Positions 1-8,823 are shown, counted from the first letter of the stretch. The stretch: DNA of 41,825 bases from Bacteroidota bacterium (GCA_023412765.1 JAEZBX010000004.1:1-41825); one strand, 5' to 3'. Program-made: numbers and translations. The notes: a model not told the origin generated them from the sequence alone.

Positions 1-635
1 AGCCATGCGGCTGCGGAGCCAAGTCACGATCAATTACTGTTGCGCTAGGCGACGAAGTACCAAATTGTGCATCAAAAGTGAGGAATACTTCTCTCAAAGC
101 ACTTAATTGGAAGTTGACAAAGTAGGAGTAACTAATAACTAATAACTACTCTCCCCCTGAATCCAGGGGCACTCAATTTATCAGTGGCAGATTTTTTTGA
201 TGGAACTAAAAGGAATATTCAAGTACTATTCCAAAACATAAATGAATTTTTTTAACATTTTTTCTCCATCTCCAACCTGCGCATTCACGTTGAATTGGAA
301 CTGCAGTTCAACACGGTGGGGCTAGCGCTCATGGTTCGGATCCTCACAATTGCAATAGCTAACGCATTCAGTTTCATGGTCAAAAAACCATTCACATGAA
401 GATTTTATTGACGATGATATAAAGGCGTCGTATTGCCGTCTAACGATATGCCTGTCCTCATTTCCAATAATTTCACTTCAATTTCATTGGCTCATCGGTC
501 AGGTAATATTTAAAGCATAGTGATGAAAATTGAAAAAAAAATTAGAGACAATTTTATATCGCTATTATAGAGTGCCACCACGTTGATGTTGTAGCATAAT
601 TTTTTACCTATCTAACAAACCAAGTTAACCTAACT
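1..635. other. Non-coding left edge (no supported gene)
   Basis: No convincing gene lies here. One frame is open from base 3 to about 122 and could be the 3' end of a gene entering from the left, but the opposite strand is also open there, so neither is called. Simple TAACTAATAACT-type repetition occurs near 130-148. A 6-bp GC-rich hairpin (CCCCTG/CAGGGG, loop AATC) lies at 154-169. A weaker inverted repeat at 289-312 pairs GTTGAATTG with CAGTTCAAC, with one wobble. The remainder is AT-rich leader for the gene at 636. Confidence 0.5.
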
Positions 636-1049
636 ATGAAACTTTTCGAAGAAAAGTATGGAACACTGGAGTACGACTCTACGGTTCCCTGTATCACTGC
701 GACCTTTAATGGATTCATGAGCAGCGAACAATTCAGACATTTTTTAAACAAAGGACTGGATCATTTGATCGAAAAAAGACAGCTCCATCCTAAAATGTTG
801 TGGCTAGCAGATACCCGCAAGCATGTTGTTCAGCCTGACAAGGACACGAAATGGGTTGCTGATGAGTGGAATCCACGCGCGCTTAAAGGCGGAATTTATC
901 ACGTTGCATTCGTTTTACCTGAGAATGTTTTCGGTAACGCATCCGTTAAGCGCTATGCTGATAATACGATTCAAAAGAAAGATGAGATGGTAGTTCAGAT
1001 GTTTGGTGATATCAAATCTGCTAAGGATTGGTTTAGAAATCTCAGCTAA
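636..1049 (+). CDS. Small STAS/SpoIIAA-like protein of unknown function
   Basis: The product is 137 aa, cytosolic, with no signal peptide or membrane segment. It alternates short beta strands and helices (for example CITATFNGFMSSEQFRHFL near the N-terminus and MVVQMFGDIKSAKDWF near the C-terminus). This resembles the small STAS-like proteins common in Bacteroidota, but no diagnostic motif is visible, so the family call is tentative. It ends 52 bases before the methyltransferase/UbiC fusion on the same strand, so the two may be co-transcribed. The start is the only ATG in a sensible position and has an AT-rich leader without a clear ribosome binding site. Confidence 0.7.
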   Translation: MKLFEEKYGTLEYDSTVPCITATFNGFMSSEQFRHFLNKGLDHLIEKRQLHPKMLWLADTRKHVVQPDKDTKWVADEWNPRALKGGIYHVAFVLPENVFGNASVKRYADNTIQKKDEMVVQMFGDIKSAKDWFRNLS

Positions 1050-1101
1050 GGCCAGCATTCCACATTGTCTATAGTATTTTTTTCACTAAACAAAAATCGA
1101 A

Positions 1102-2448
1102 ATGCAGAACGAAAGTGGTAGGGAATTGAAGAATCGTATAGAAACGATTGATATTGCAGTCGAAACCAGGAATAAAAAAGGCTTTTCTTATACGCTTACC
1201 TCCTTCGGAAAAGCTTTTATTAATGCAGCTGCAAAGGCGTCAAAACCTGTGATGGATATAGGAGCAGCATACGGTGTTGCTACACTGCCTGCATTGCTCA
1301 CGGGTGCAAAAGTTATCGCGGTTGATATTGAAGAAAAGCATTTGTTAGCGATCAGCAATTCAGTAAACGGACCGTTGCGCAACCAGCTGGTAACGTTAGC
1401 AGAACGTTTTCCTCACTTCGAGCTGCTACCGGAGTCGCTAAGCGCAGTGTACATGTCGCAAGTACTACCGTTTCTAACTGGCGAAGAAATAGAAGATGGT
1501 ATCAGAAAGTTATATGACTGGTTGATCCCTGGAGGTGAAGCTTTCGTTGTGACGTTCACGCCCTATATCCACCACGTGAGCTCCTTTATTCCGATTTATG
1601 AAGAGCGCAAAAAAAGTGGAATGCGCTGGTCAGGATACATAAACCAACTCTCGCGCTACAGCTCCCATCCACATATCTACAAAAATCTTCCCGAACAAAT
1701 CCATCATATCGACCACGACGATTTGGTTTGGATTTTCGAAAAGACGGGCTTTGTCGTAAAAGAATCACGTTACTTCGGTGAAGAAGAAGGACCTCTACCC
1801 GACGGGATAAGAATGAACGGACGGGAACGTGTCGGACTTATTGCATACAAGCCCATTGTTGAATCTGGTAATAATAATTTTAGCTATTGGAAATCAATTT
1901 CCAGGACAAACATGGATGTGATTCCAGAACCCGTGAGGCGATGGCTATCCGAACCCTATGTGCTCAGTGAAGCACTGAGAAAAGTTTGCGAAAATTTTAC
2001 AGTAGAAGTTACTGAACAACGGGTCAAAACATTATATGCCGATGAAGTAGCCGCACTCCGCTGTTACGACGCGACCCAGGGTTTTGTTCGCGAAGCATAT
2101 CTTGGTGATACCGGCAACCCTGTCGTATATGCACGTGTCACTATGCCGCAATCCACTTACCAATTTAAGAAAACGGAATTGGACAATCTCGGCAATCGTC
2201 CCATCGGCGAAACGTTGTTGTACAAGGATCCCACCATGACTCGAAGTGAATTTGAAGTCAAACGCATAACTTGTGATGATGAACTATTGTTCGATTTGCT
2301 TGTCCATAATAATTATTACAAGGCAGAAATCGAAAAGATCGCTCGTATTAATGAACTCTGGGCACGTCGGTCTTTCTTCACGATCTCGGGGAATCCAATT
2401 CTAATAACGGAAGTTTTCCTTTCAAACATCCCCAACTACCTGGGGTAA
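1102..2448 (+). CDS. Methyltransferase - chorismate lyase (UbiC-like) fusion
   Basis: The protein has 448 aa and two recognisable parts. Residues about 25-250 form a class I SAM-dependent methyltransferase: motif I is MDIGAAYG at 51-58 and the acidic residue after strand 2 is D75 in VIAVDIEE. Residues about 271-448 look like chorismate lyase (UbiC), which converts chorismate to 4-hydroxybenzoate and pyruvate. FVREAYLG at 328-335 matches the UbiC segment carrying the active-site Arg (R330 here). The LGNRPIGETLL and TMTR segments align with UbiC LGKTPLGRYLF and TLTR. The LWARRS...SGNPILITEVFL block at 419-440 matches UbiC LWGRRS...SGKPLLLTELFL, including the catalytic Glu (E437). Both halves therefore look competent. 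No signal peptide is present. Bacteroidota normally use menaquinone, so a ubiquinone role is unlikely; a secondary aromatic metabolite is one possibility (inference). Confidence 0.8.
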   Translation: MQNESGRELKNRIETIDIAVETRNKKGFSYTLTSFGKAFINAAAKASKPVMDIGAAYGVATLPALLTGAKVIAVDIEEKHLLAISNSVNGPLRNQLVTLAERFPHFELLPESLSAVYMSQVLPFLTGEEIEDGIRKLYDWLIPGGEAFVVTFTPYIHHVSSFIPIYEERKKSGMRWSGYINQLSRYSSHPHIYKNLPEQIHHIDHDDLVWIFEKTGFVVKESRYFGEEEGPLPDGIRMNGRERVGLIAYKPIVESGNNNFSYWKSISRTNMDVIPEPVRRWLSEPYVLSEALRKVCENFTVEVTEQRVKTLYADEVAALRCYDATQGFVREAYLGDTGNPVVYARVTMPQSTYQFKKTELDNLGNRPIGETLLYKDPTMTRSEFEVKRITCDDELLFDLLVHNNYYKAEIEKIARINELWARRSFFTISGNPILITEVFLSNIPNYLG

Positions 2449-2495
2449 TCACACATTCGTATTAACCGGCATCGCGGAGAGTCCTTGGGAAATGC

Positions 2496-2636
2496 TCATG
2501 CGGTGCCTTGCACTCCTCTCTTTCGTCGAACGAGATTCTTGAAGTCACTGGGTACCAACCCCTTCGTTATCTTATACGTACCGCGAAAAAACGCAGTAAA
2601 TCGGATTTGCGCCGCTGACACATTATTCCTTAGCAT
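2496..2636 (-). pseudogene. AraC-family regulator C-terminal remnant
   Basis: A 46-codon frame on the minus strand ends in the pattern of the last helix-turn-helix of AraC regulators: FTAFFRGTYKITKGLVPSDF, comparable to FSRxFKKxxGxxPSxFR. A stop codon lies just upstream of its ATG and no other AraC domain is present, so this is a decayed tail rather than a working gene. The match rests on pattern recognition alone. It fills much of the 2449-2721 gap; nothing else is seen there. Confidence 0.45.
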
Positions 2637-2721
2637 GAATATAATCTAATTATATATTTTCATGAGGAAGTATTAAATTAAACGTACTCAACTTAAGGGA
2701 ATCCTAAGCTACTAGAAACCT

Positions 2722-3735
2722 ATGGAAAGATTAAGCCCGAAGACTATTTCTCGCCGTACATTTCTTGAAAAATCAACGGCCGCCCTAACAGCTTTTTCGC
2801 TTGCCGGAACAACCGTCAATGGTGCACCGGCGATAATAAAAAATCTGGGTAAACCGAATTCCAAGTTTAATGGAGTTCAGATCGGAGCAATTTCTTATTC
2901 ATTTCGCAGTTTACCATGCAATGCAGAACAGGTGCTTAAATATTGCATTGATTGTAATATCAGCGCCGTCGAATTAATGGGCAATACGGGAGAGGCCTTT
3001 GCTGGCGCACCCCATACGATCACCGAACCGAGGGTATTTCCTCCTGGTCCACGACCGCAGCCAACAGCTGAAGAAAAAGCAGAGCAGGAACAAAAGGCAA
3101 AGGAGATAGCTGAATGGCGCTCATCTGTTTCGATGGATAAGTTTGCAGCCTTGAGGAAGATGTACAATAGCGCAGGCGTCTCAATTTATGCCTGGAAACC
3201 AGGCGCCTTAGGTGAAAAAAATTCAGATGCCGAAATTGATTACGCTTTTCGCTCGACCAAGGCACTAGGTGCAAGCCATGTTACAGTAGAAATTCCGTCT
3301 AATCCTGCACAAAGCAAGCGCCTTGGAGAAATTGCTTTGAAACACAAAATTGGTGTAGGCTACCATGGGCATTTGCAGCAAACCTTTACTGCATGGGATG
3401 AAGCGCTTTCGCAATCTAAATACAATGGATTGAATTTAGATATCGGTCACTATGTTGCAGCTGGGTGGGATCCTATCCCTTTGATTCATGCAAAACATTC
3501 ACGCATTTACAGCATGCATATCAAAGACCGGAAGTCGAAGACCAACGGTGGGGATAACATGCCCTGGGGCGAAGGCGATACCCCTATTGTATCAGTGCTG
3601 CAACTGATGAGAAAGAACAAATTAAAATTTCCAGCAACGATTGAAATGGAATATAAAGTGCCAGAGGATTCAGATGCTGTGAAAGAGGTCGCTGCATGCG
3701 TTGAGTTTTGCCGGAAAGCGCTGGAGCTTATTTAA
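2722..3735 (+). CDS. Tat-exported sugar isomerase/epimerase-like TIM barrel
   Basis: The 337-aa product begins with a twin-arginine leader (SRRTFLEKSTAALTAFSLAG, about residues 10-29), so it should be exported folded. The rest fits the xylose-isomerase-like / AP-endonuclease-2 superfamily. Candidate metal ligands are the Glu in VTVEIPSN, the His pair in GYHGHLQ, Asp and His in LDIGHY, the His in MHIKDR and the Glu in TIEMEY. Members isomerise or epimerise sugars, and some act on 3-keto sugars. The substrate here is unknown. An exported 3-keto-sugar enzyme would fit the DUF1080 protein elsewhere in the window, but that link is inference. It converges on the epimerase gene with 16 bases between stops. 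Confidence 0.85.
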   Translation: MERLSPKTISRRTFLEKSTAALTAFSLAGTTVNGAPAIIKNLGKPNSKFNGVQIGAISYSFRSLPCNAEQVLKYCIDCNISAVELMGNTGEAFAGAPHTITEPRVFPPGPRPQPTAEEKAEQEQKAKEIAEWRSSVSMDKFAALRKMYNSAGVSIYAWKPGALGEKNSDAEIDYAFRSTKALGASHVTVEIPSNPAQSKRLGEIALKHKIGVGYHGHLQQTFTAWDEALSQSKYNGLNLDIGHYVAAGWDPIPLIHAKHSRIYSMHIKDRKSKTNGGDNMPWGEGDTPIVSVLQLMRKNKLKFPATIEMEYKVPEDSDAVKEVAACVEFCRKALELI

Positions 3736-3751
3736 CCGAATACCTCAAAAA

Positions 3752-4411
3752 TTATTTTGCCATCTCTACGATGTCAGAAACTTCCAACACTGACTTTTCG
3801 AAACCTTTAGTGGTGGAATTAATCATTGCAAGACCAAGTTCCTGCAGCGTGCAGACATATTTTGGAAAAAAACGTCTCAGTGTTGGATACATCCAGTTAA
3901 CGTATCGATAATACTTTAATGTATTTTTTAATCCCGGCGTTGGAAATAAAAATCCGGGTCGAAACATGTAGGCATCGCGGAAACCAAGGAGTATCAGGTG
4001 ATTCTCTGTCTTCCCTTTTATTCTTGCCCACATTGATCTCCCAACCTCTGAGCTATCCGTTCCAACCCCTGAAACGTAGCAGAACACGCTACCAGGATTA
4101 ATTGACAGCAACGTTCTCGCAAAATTCAGTGTAAGTGAAAATGTAAGGTGATAATACTTATTCTGCTTCATACGGACAGACGACACGCCAGAGCAGAAAA
4201 AACATGCGTCGTATCCCGCCAATTGGCTTTCAATGGAGGATAGATCAAAAAAATTAGCGTGTACAATTTCCTGAAGTTTTGGGTGGGTGAAACCCGATGG
4301 TCTTCGATTGATAATGAGAACCTTATCGATATCGCGGTGCTGAAGACATTCGTGGAGAACGCCTTCTCCAACCATGCCGGTGGCCCCGGTAATTATAACC
4401 TTTACACCCAT
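3752..4411 (-). CDS. NAD(P)-binding atypical SDR / epimerase-like protein
   Basis: The 219-aa product starts with a clear Rossmann nucleotide-binding motif (VIITGATGMVGEGVLHECL, GxxGxxG at about residues 9-14) followed by LIINRRPSG. The region YVSGVGTDSSE...WARIKGKTE sits where classical SDRs carry YxxxK. The Tyr of that motif appears replaced, so it is better called an atypical SDR (NmrA/epimerase type) than a classical dehydrogenase. No signal peptide is seen; it should be cytosolic. It is a monocistronic-looking gene between a convergent isomerase and a divergent alcohol dehydrogenase. The substrate is unknown. Confidence 0.8.
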   Translation of the reverse strand: MGVKVIITGATGMVGEGVLHECLQHRDIDKVLIINRRPSGFTHPKLQEIVHANFFDLSSIESQLAGYDACFFCSGVSSVRMKQNKYYHLTFSLTLNFARTLLSINPGSVFCYVSGVGTDSSEVGRSMWARIKGKTENHLILLGFRDAYMFRPGFLFPTPGLKNTLKYYRYVNWMYPTLRRFFPKYVCTLQELGLAMINSTTKGFEKSVLEVSDIVEMAK

Positions 4412-4601
4412 AGTAGAATTTTGATAAAGTTAAGAAAAGTAGGGTATGTCACCGTCAGATGATCTGAATGATCAGGTATTCTGTTGTTACAGCCGTTGAA
4501 TGTCTATGCTAAAAACTGATTCTTACGATTGAAATATATATTGAAGTAAACACTACTTGTATATTACATTTCTTATCATTGCTAGACTGATACTGAAAAT
4601 C

Positions 4602-5621
4602 ATGAAATATATCCGCCTCGAGCAGCCCGGCCGTTTGTCTTTAGAGGAAAAAGATTTACCAGCTCCTTCTGTCGGCAATGCTCTTCTTAAAGTGAAAGCC
4701 GTCGGGATTTGCGGCACAGACCTGCATGCCTTCCAAGGCAATCAACCGTTCTTTGATTATCCAAGAATACTCGGTCACGAACTGGCTACCGAACTAGCAG
4801 ACAACGGAAATTCAACGGCAGGCATAAGCGCAGGGGATCGGGTTGTCATCATTCCATACATCAACTGCGAACAATGTCAGGCGTGCTCTGTAGGAAAATC
4901 AAACTGTTGTGAGCATCTTAGGGTGCTTGGTGTACATGTTGATGGTGGGATGCAAGAAGTGATCTCCGTTCCCGAGCGTTTGTTGATTCCCGCGAGTGAC
5001 CTTTCGCTTGAAGAAATTGCAATAGTTGAACCTCTCTCAATTGGCGCCCATGCCCTCCGCCGTAGCCGCGTTACGAATAATGAATCTATTATTGTTATCG
5101 GTTGTGGGCCAATAGGCATTGGGTTAATTCAGCTGGCTAAATATATCGGTGCTCATGTTATAGCCATCGATACCAACGAATCGCGACTCAACCTGGCAAA
5201 GGAGAATTTTGGAGCCGACGTAGTCATTAATGCTATGCACTCACCCCTGGAAAAAGTAAGGGACGTAAACGGCGGTAGTCTTGCAGACATTGTCTTCGAC
5301 GCCACTGGGAACAAAATGGTAATAGAATCTTCGGTCGACTATGTGCGACATGGTGGCAAAGTCGTATTGGTCGGCTTAACCAATGGACCACTCACATTTC
5401 ATAATCCGACCATTCATAAAAAAGAAGTATCGCTTTTGTGTAGCCGCAATGCCACCAGGGAAGATTTTGAGTTTGTTATGAACGTATTACGTCAGAAGAA
5501 ATTTAACGTGGGATCTTATATTACCAGGCGCGAAAGCTTTCGGTCTATTGTCGACAATTTTCAAACATGGGCTTCACCGGGTTCGAAAGATATCAAGATC
5601 CTGACAATGTGGGATAATTAG
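4602..5621 (+). CDS. Zinc-dependent alcohol/polyol dehydrogenase (MDR family)
   Basis: The product is 339 aa from the ATG at 4602, which begins MKYIRLEQPGRLSLEEKDLP. An in-frame ATG at 4557 would add a 15-residue hydrophobic stretch atypical for the family, so 4602 is preferred. Catalytic-zinc ligands lie in GICGTDLHAFQG and GHELA. The structural zinc motif CEQCQACSVGKSNCC is complete, and VIGCGPIGIGLIQLAK is the NAD(P)-binding motif. The family oxidises secondary alcohols of polyols, sugars or threonine. The closest overall look is sorbitol/threonine dehydrogenase or the galactonate/gulonate branch. The substrate cannot be fixed; the sugar-processing neighbours make a polyol or sugar acid likely. 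Convergent with the lactonase gene. Confidence 0.9.
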   Translation: MKYIRLEQPGRLSLEEKDLPAPSVGNALLKVKAVGICGTDLHAFQGNQPFFDYPRILGHELATELADNGNSTAGISAGDRVVIIPYINCEQCQACSVGKSNCCEHLRVLGVHVDGGMQEVISVPERLLIPASDLSLEEIAIVEPLSIGAHALRRSRVTNNESIIVIGCGPIGIGLIQLAKYIGAHVIAIDTNESRLNLAKENFGADVVINAMHSPLEKVRDVNGGSLADIVFDATGNKMVIESSVDYVRHGGKVVLVGLTNGPLTFHNPTIHKKEVSLLCSRNATREDFEFVMNVLRQKKFNVGSYITRRESFRSIVDNFQTWASPGSKDIKILTMWDN

Positions 5622-5638
5622 GCAGCATCTCTCCCCTA

Positions 5639-6784
5639 TTACTTTTCAACCTCAACAAATTTCAGGCATACAGGTTTGTCGACGAGAATCTTTTTTCCCG
5701 TTTGAGTGAGAAGACCTGTCTTCTTGTCTCTTTTAAAAATCACCACATCGTTTGTATTTTGGTTGGCTGCAAGCAGGAAACTTCCGGTAGGATCAATAAC
5801 AAAGTTTCGAGGTGTCTTTCCTAATACTGACTGATGACCGACGAGCGATAATTTCCCAGCTTTTCCTATTGCATAAATAGCAATTTGATCTGCATCACCC
5901 CTGTTTGAGGCATAAAGAAACTTTCCATCCGGAGAAGTGTGTATGTCAGCAGCGGAAACTTTTCCATTAAAGCCCGGCGCTAGCATGCTAATGGTCTGTT
6001 TTAGGTCCAGGTTCCCATCCTTATAATCAAAGACAGCTACATCGGCGACAAGTTCCAGGGCGAGGTAAGCATGCTTTCCATTTGGGTGGAAAGCAAGATG
6101 TCTGGGACCACCGCCTGGCTTAACCGTTGCAAATGGTATTTTTGCAGGGCTTAGTGCTTCGCCTTTTGATACATCGATCCGATATTGATAAACCTTGTCG
6201 ACGCCAAGGTCAGGTACAAGCAGATACTGTTGATCAGGAGATAGCACAACGGAGTGAACATGCGGCTTTTCTTGCCTATCGGTTATCACACTTTTCCCTT
6301 CGTGCTGGATCTCCTGGACGTCAGCCGTACGGAAGGAACCGTCGGCATTCAACGGAACCGACACCACGCTTCCTCCCCCATAGTTTCCCGCAAATACAAA
6401 TTTCTTTTGATTGTCCACCGACACATAGCATGGTCCCGCTGAGGGCACACTGTTTAGAAAAGCAAGCTTGCCATCCATTGGGTTAAACGAATAAGCATTG
6501 ACGCTTCCTTGTCCTCCTTCTCCAACAGCATACACATTTTTTCTATCCTTACTTATTGCCAGGTACGACGAATTTAAGAGAGGTGTCGGCTCGCCAACCG
6601 ATTCGAATGATCCGGATTCAGTGTTGAATCGGTAGACGTGAATGCCGTTCGATTTATCCTGATTAGCATATGTTCCTATCAGCAAATGATAATCATTATT
6701 TGCTTTCTGTGCAATTACAGTTCCCAAGGTAAATAGCATTGCGAAAAGTGTTGAAGCCGTTTTCATAAGTCTGTTTGATGCCAA
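5639..6784 (-). CDS. Exported lactonase-type seven-bladed beta-propeller
   Basis: The 381-aa product carries a Sec signal peptide (about residues 1-25, ending near TVIAQ). The remainder matches the lactonase / 6-phosphogluconolactonase YbhE-like family: repeated blades such as HLLIGTYANQDKSNGIHVYRF, VFAGNYGGGSVV, HVHSVVLSPDQQYLLVPDLG, GPRHLAFHPNGKHAYLALE and NFVIDPTGSFLLAANQNTNDV. YbhE-type enzymes hydrolyse sugar lactones. Exported homologues are abundant in Bacteroidota, mostly untested, and a periplasmic aldonolactonase acting after a sugar dehydrogenase is the natural guess. The gene lies 84 bases downstream of the gene starting at 7966 on the same strand. Confidence 0.88.
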   Translation of the reverse strand: MASNRLMKTASTLFAMLFTLGTVIAQKANNDYHLLIGTYANQDKSNGIHVYRFNTESGSFESVGEPTPLLNSSYLAISKDRKNVYAVGEGGQGSVNAYSFNPMDGKLAFLNSVPSAGPCYVSVDNQKKFVFAGNYGGGSVVSVPLNADGSFRTADVQEIQHEGKSVITDRQEKPHVHSVVLSPDQQYLLVPDLGVDKVYQYRIDVSKGEALSPAKIPFATVKPGGGPRHLAFHPNGKHAYLALELVADVAVFDYKDGNLDLKQTISMLAPGFNGKVSAADIHTSPDGKFLYASNRGDADQIAIYAIGKAGKLSLVGHQSVLGKTPRNFVIDPTGSFLLAANQNTNDVVIFKRDKKTGLLTQTGKKILVDKPVCLKFVEVEK

Positions 6785-6868
6785 AATGTTACATGTAAAC
6801 TTCTGACAATTTACACACAGTCTTCAACCGCTGATGGATTTTTTCAGGAATCGGATGATTTGGCAGAT

Positions 6869-7966
6869 CTATTTCCGATTGTATGCGTACCGGATGTCAA
6901 CACTGGAGACGAATGCAGAGCCTGCTTCCTCCTGGAAAATATCATCAACTCCGGCAGAGAAAACTACCCAAAATTCCCCTCTGACGCGCAATTCAGCCCC
7001 AAGGTTCAAAAGACCTTTTTGAATTTTTGTCTGCCTTTCCGAACTATATTGAAACTCCAAAAACCCTCGAAAATTTTTATTTCCTTCATAATAGCGAAGG
7101 TTGCCTGTAAAAATAGAATTCGCTTTCGTTTCGGATGGCAGCGTCCGCGGCCTTTGAAAGTTAACTCCAACCAAGAACTGTCCATGATCATTGTTCTTTC
7201 CCGGTTTTATGGCGGCAGTAGCCCATATAAGAAAATTTTCTGCGTGAACATTTTTTATTAGGGAATCAGGCGATGCACCAACCCACGCTACTGCCAGGTC
7301 GAACCTTGAACCATTCCAGTTATCAGCATTAAAGTCAGAAACATATGCCTCCGTATTGGTGTAAATGTTCGATGCCTCTGCATACTCGATCCAGAATTCA
7401 TCGAATTCTGCTTCCTGCTCATCGGTTAAAAGGGCCGGATCATATTGTTTGTCAATTGTCCATTGTTCTTTGACTTTATTTCGTTCATTTAACACACCTC
7501 GTTGTGCGTTGTAAATCTTGTCAATCACCGGGCTGCGCAGGATGTCTGCTTTTTTACTGATGAGTGAGGTTCGAAAGCCGATCGAAACATTTCGAGCTAT
7601 GTTGTCTTCACCGCCACCAACCGTGCCAAGACTGAAACTTGAATTATAAAGAACTCTGTTGATAGATTTTGCGCGATACTTGTCGATAGTCCAGTCACCT
7701 TTAAGCAGCTTCCAGGGCGCAACCTCAAGGCTAAACGATTTTGGAATAACGGTTGATCCTTCGGAACGAAAGGCGCTCATCATAATACCAAATTTCTTAA
7801 TGTCGGATGGTCGGAGAATATTACTCGGATCGGATCCCAATGCTTTAAAGGCAGGCATGTCAGGCACAGAGAAATCCAGTAGCAGATCATCGACTTCTGG
7901 TCGTGATTGACCGAAACCGTGATAGCCTACACACGCAATCAGAAGCAAAAGAAATATTGTTCTCAT
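6869..7966 (-). CDS. Exported protein of unknown function, possible outer-membrane beta barrel
   Basis: I do not recognise this 365-aa protein. It has a signal peptide (about residues 1-19, ending GYHGFGQ). The C-terminal half has many alternating hydrophobic/polar strands (FLVGVNFQRPRT, FTGNLRYYEG, FRGFLEFQYSSERQ, LLNLGAELRVRGEFWVVFSAG), as in an outer-membrane barrel, and ends in the strand VSSVDIRYAYNRK. Its ATG overlaps the stop of the preceding 148-aa gene by four bases (7963-7966), so the two are translationally coupled and probably work together. Confidence 0.75.
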   Translation of the reverse strand: MRTIFLLLLIACVGYHGFGQSRPEVDDLLLDFSVPDMPAFKALGSDPSNILRPSDIKKFGIMMSAFRSEGSTVIPKSFSLEVAPWKLLKGDWTIDKYRAKSINRVLYNSSFSLGTVGGGEDNIARNVSIGFRTSLISKKADILRSPVIDKIYNAQRGVLNERNKVKEQWTIDKQYDPALLTDEQEAEFDEFWIEYAEASNIYTNTEAYVSDFNADNWNGSRFDLAVAWVGASPDSLIKNVHAENFLIWATAAIKPGKNNDHGQFLVGVNFQRPRTLPSETKANSIFTGNLRYYEGNKNFRGFLEFQYSSERQTKIQKGLLNLGAELRVRGEFWVVFSAGVDDIFQEEAGSAFVSSVDIRYAYNRK

Positions 7967-8409
7967 GGCTGTGTTTTTATTACAGCTCTAAGTGTAACAA
8001 ACTGATCACCGCCCGACACGTCAATCTTTCTTGGTTCGGAGGTCAGAACATCGATTGGCGTTTTGCCGTCGATATTGTGGTCATTCTCCTGGTAAAGTTC
8101 GAGCGCGATAGAATATTCAGCCTCTGACGGCCGTATACTATTAGCGATTACTTCAATATGGATTACGCGACCTTCATGGGCAGAAAGGTTCTCGGACGGA
8201 TTGTCGGGATTTATGAGCCAGAAAAAATCGTCGTGATTCTGGAAGTTAGTACCAAATTCAATCAACAACTTCTTTCGTTCTGGTTTTCGTGCCGACCAGT
8301 AGAATAGCTCATACGTTATGATAACATCTAGTGGAGGGTCACAAATCATCCGAACATTTGCAAGCAGGTTTGAATTGCCGTTCGGGTCGATAGTCATTTC
8401 TTTTACCAT
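7963..8409 (-). CDS. Hypothetical protein coupled to the putative barrel gene
   Basis: The 148-aa product is not recognised. It has no signal peptide or membrane helix. It is rich in predicted beta strands (VIITYELFYWSA, RVIHIEVIANSI, EYSIALELYQEN, DQFVTLRAVIKTQ), suggesting a small beta sandwich. The stop codon overlaps the start of the downstream exported protein gene by four bases. The ATG at 8409 is the first start after an AT-rich leader. Confidence 0.7.
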   Translation of the reverse strand: MVKEMTIDPNGNSNLLANVRMICDPPLDVIITYELFYWSARKPERKKLLIEFGTNFQNHDDFFWLINPDNPSENLSAHEGRVIHIEVIANSIRPSEAEYSIALELYQENDHNIDGKTPIDVLTSEPRKIDVSGGDQFVTLRAVIKTQP

Positions 8410-8592
8410 TGTATATAACGTTTAAATTACCGCGACTAAATCATTCAGCATACCCGTTTCGCACAACCGCGGCAAAACTTATGAAACGTGACCCGCCAAA
8501 GCAGGTTTCAGAAATTCCCGGAAGGCACGTCACCGATTTGTTTACCAGTCACCCTTGGATTCCTTTGTTGGGGCATGAAGTTTTAAAAATGC

Positions 8593-8823
8593 TTAAGACT
8601 CTGATTGCTTATCACACTGCCCAGGCGTATAATTCGTGATCCCGCTGCATTCGGCAGTGCACGAATTTCCGTACGTTTTATTGTTGCAACCGCAAACCGG
8701 ATCGTATTGCTGTGTACACATGCAATCTTCTTTTGGCTGCTCGCGGCATTCGTCGGCTAATGAAGATTTGCATCCAAAAGCACTAAACGATATTAGCACA
8801 ATCATTACAATGAACGGTCTCAT
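8593..8823 (-). CDS. Kazal-type serine protease inhibitor lipoprotein
   Basis: The 76-aa product has a lipoprotein leader with the lipobox FSAFGC (lipidated Cys18). Residues about 26-70 form a Kazal-like domain with eight cysteines (26, 34, 36, 44, 46, 55, 59, 70), including the typical core YDPVCGCNNKTYGNSCTAEC followed by YTPGQC. Kazal domains inhibit serine proteases by presenting a reactive-site loop before the conserved Tyr. As a lipoprotein it should sit on a membrane surface, where it could protect the cell from its own or foreign proteases (inference). It is the first gene of the minus-strand run 8823 to 5639, but 183 bases separate it from the next. Confidence 0.88.
   Translation of the reverse strand: MRPFIVMIVLISFSAFGCKSSLADECREQPKEDCMCTQQYDPVCGCNNKTYGNSCTAECSGITNYTPGQCDKQSES

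Noticed and set aside
3..122. Open frame at the left edge that might be a gene's 3' end
   Set aside because: The complementary strand is open over the same stretch and no motif distinguishes either.
8409..8639. 76-codon plus-strand frame between the hypothetical and Kazal genes
   Set aside because: It runs into the Kazal gene on the opposite strand and has no recognisable features.
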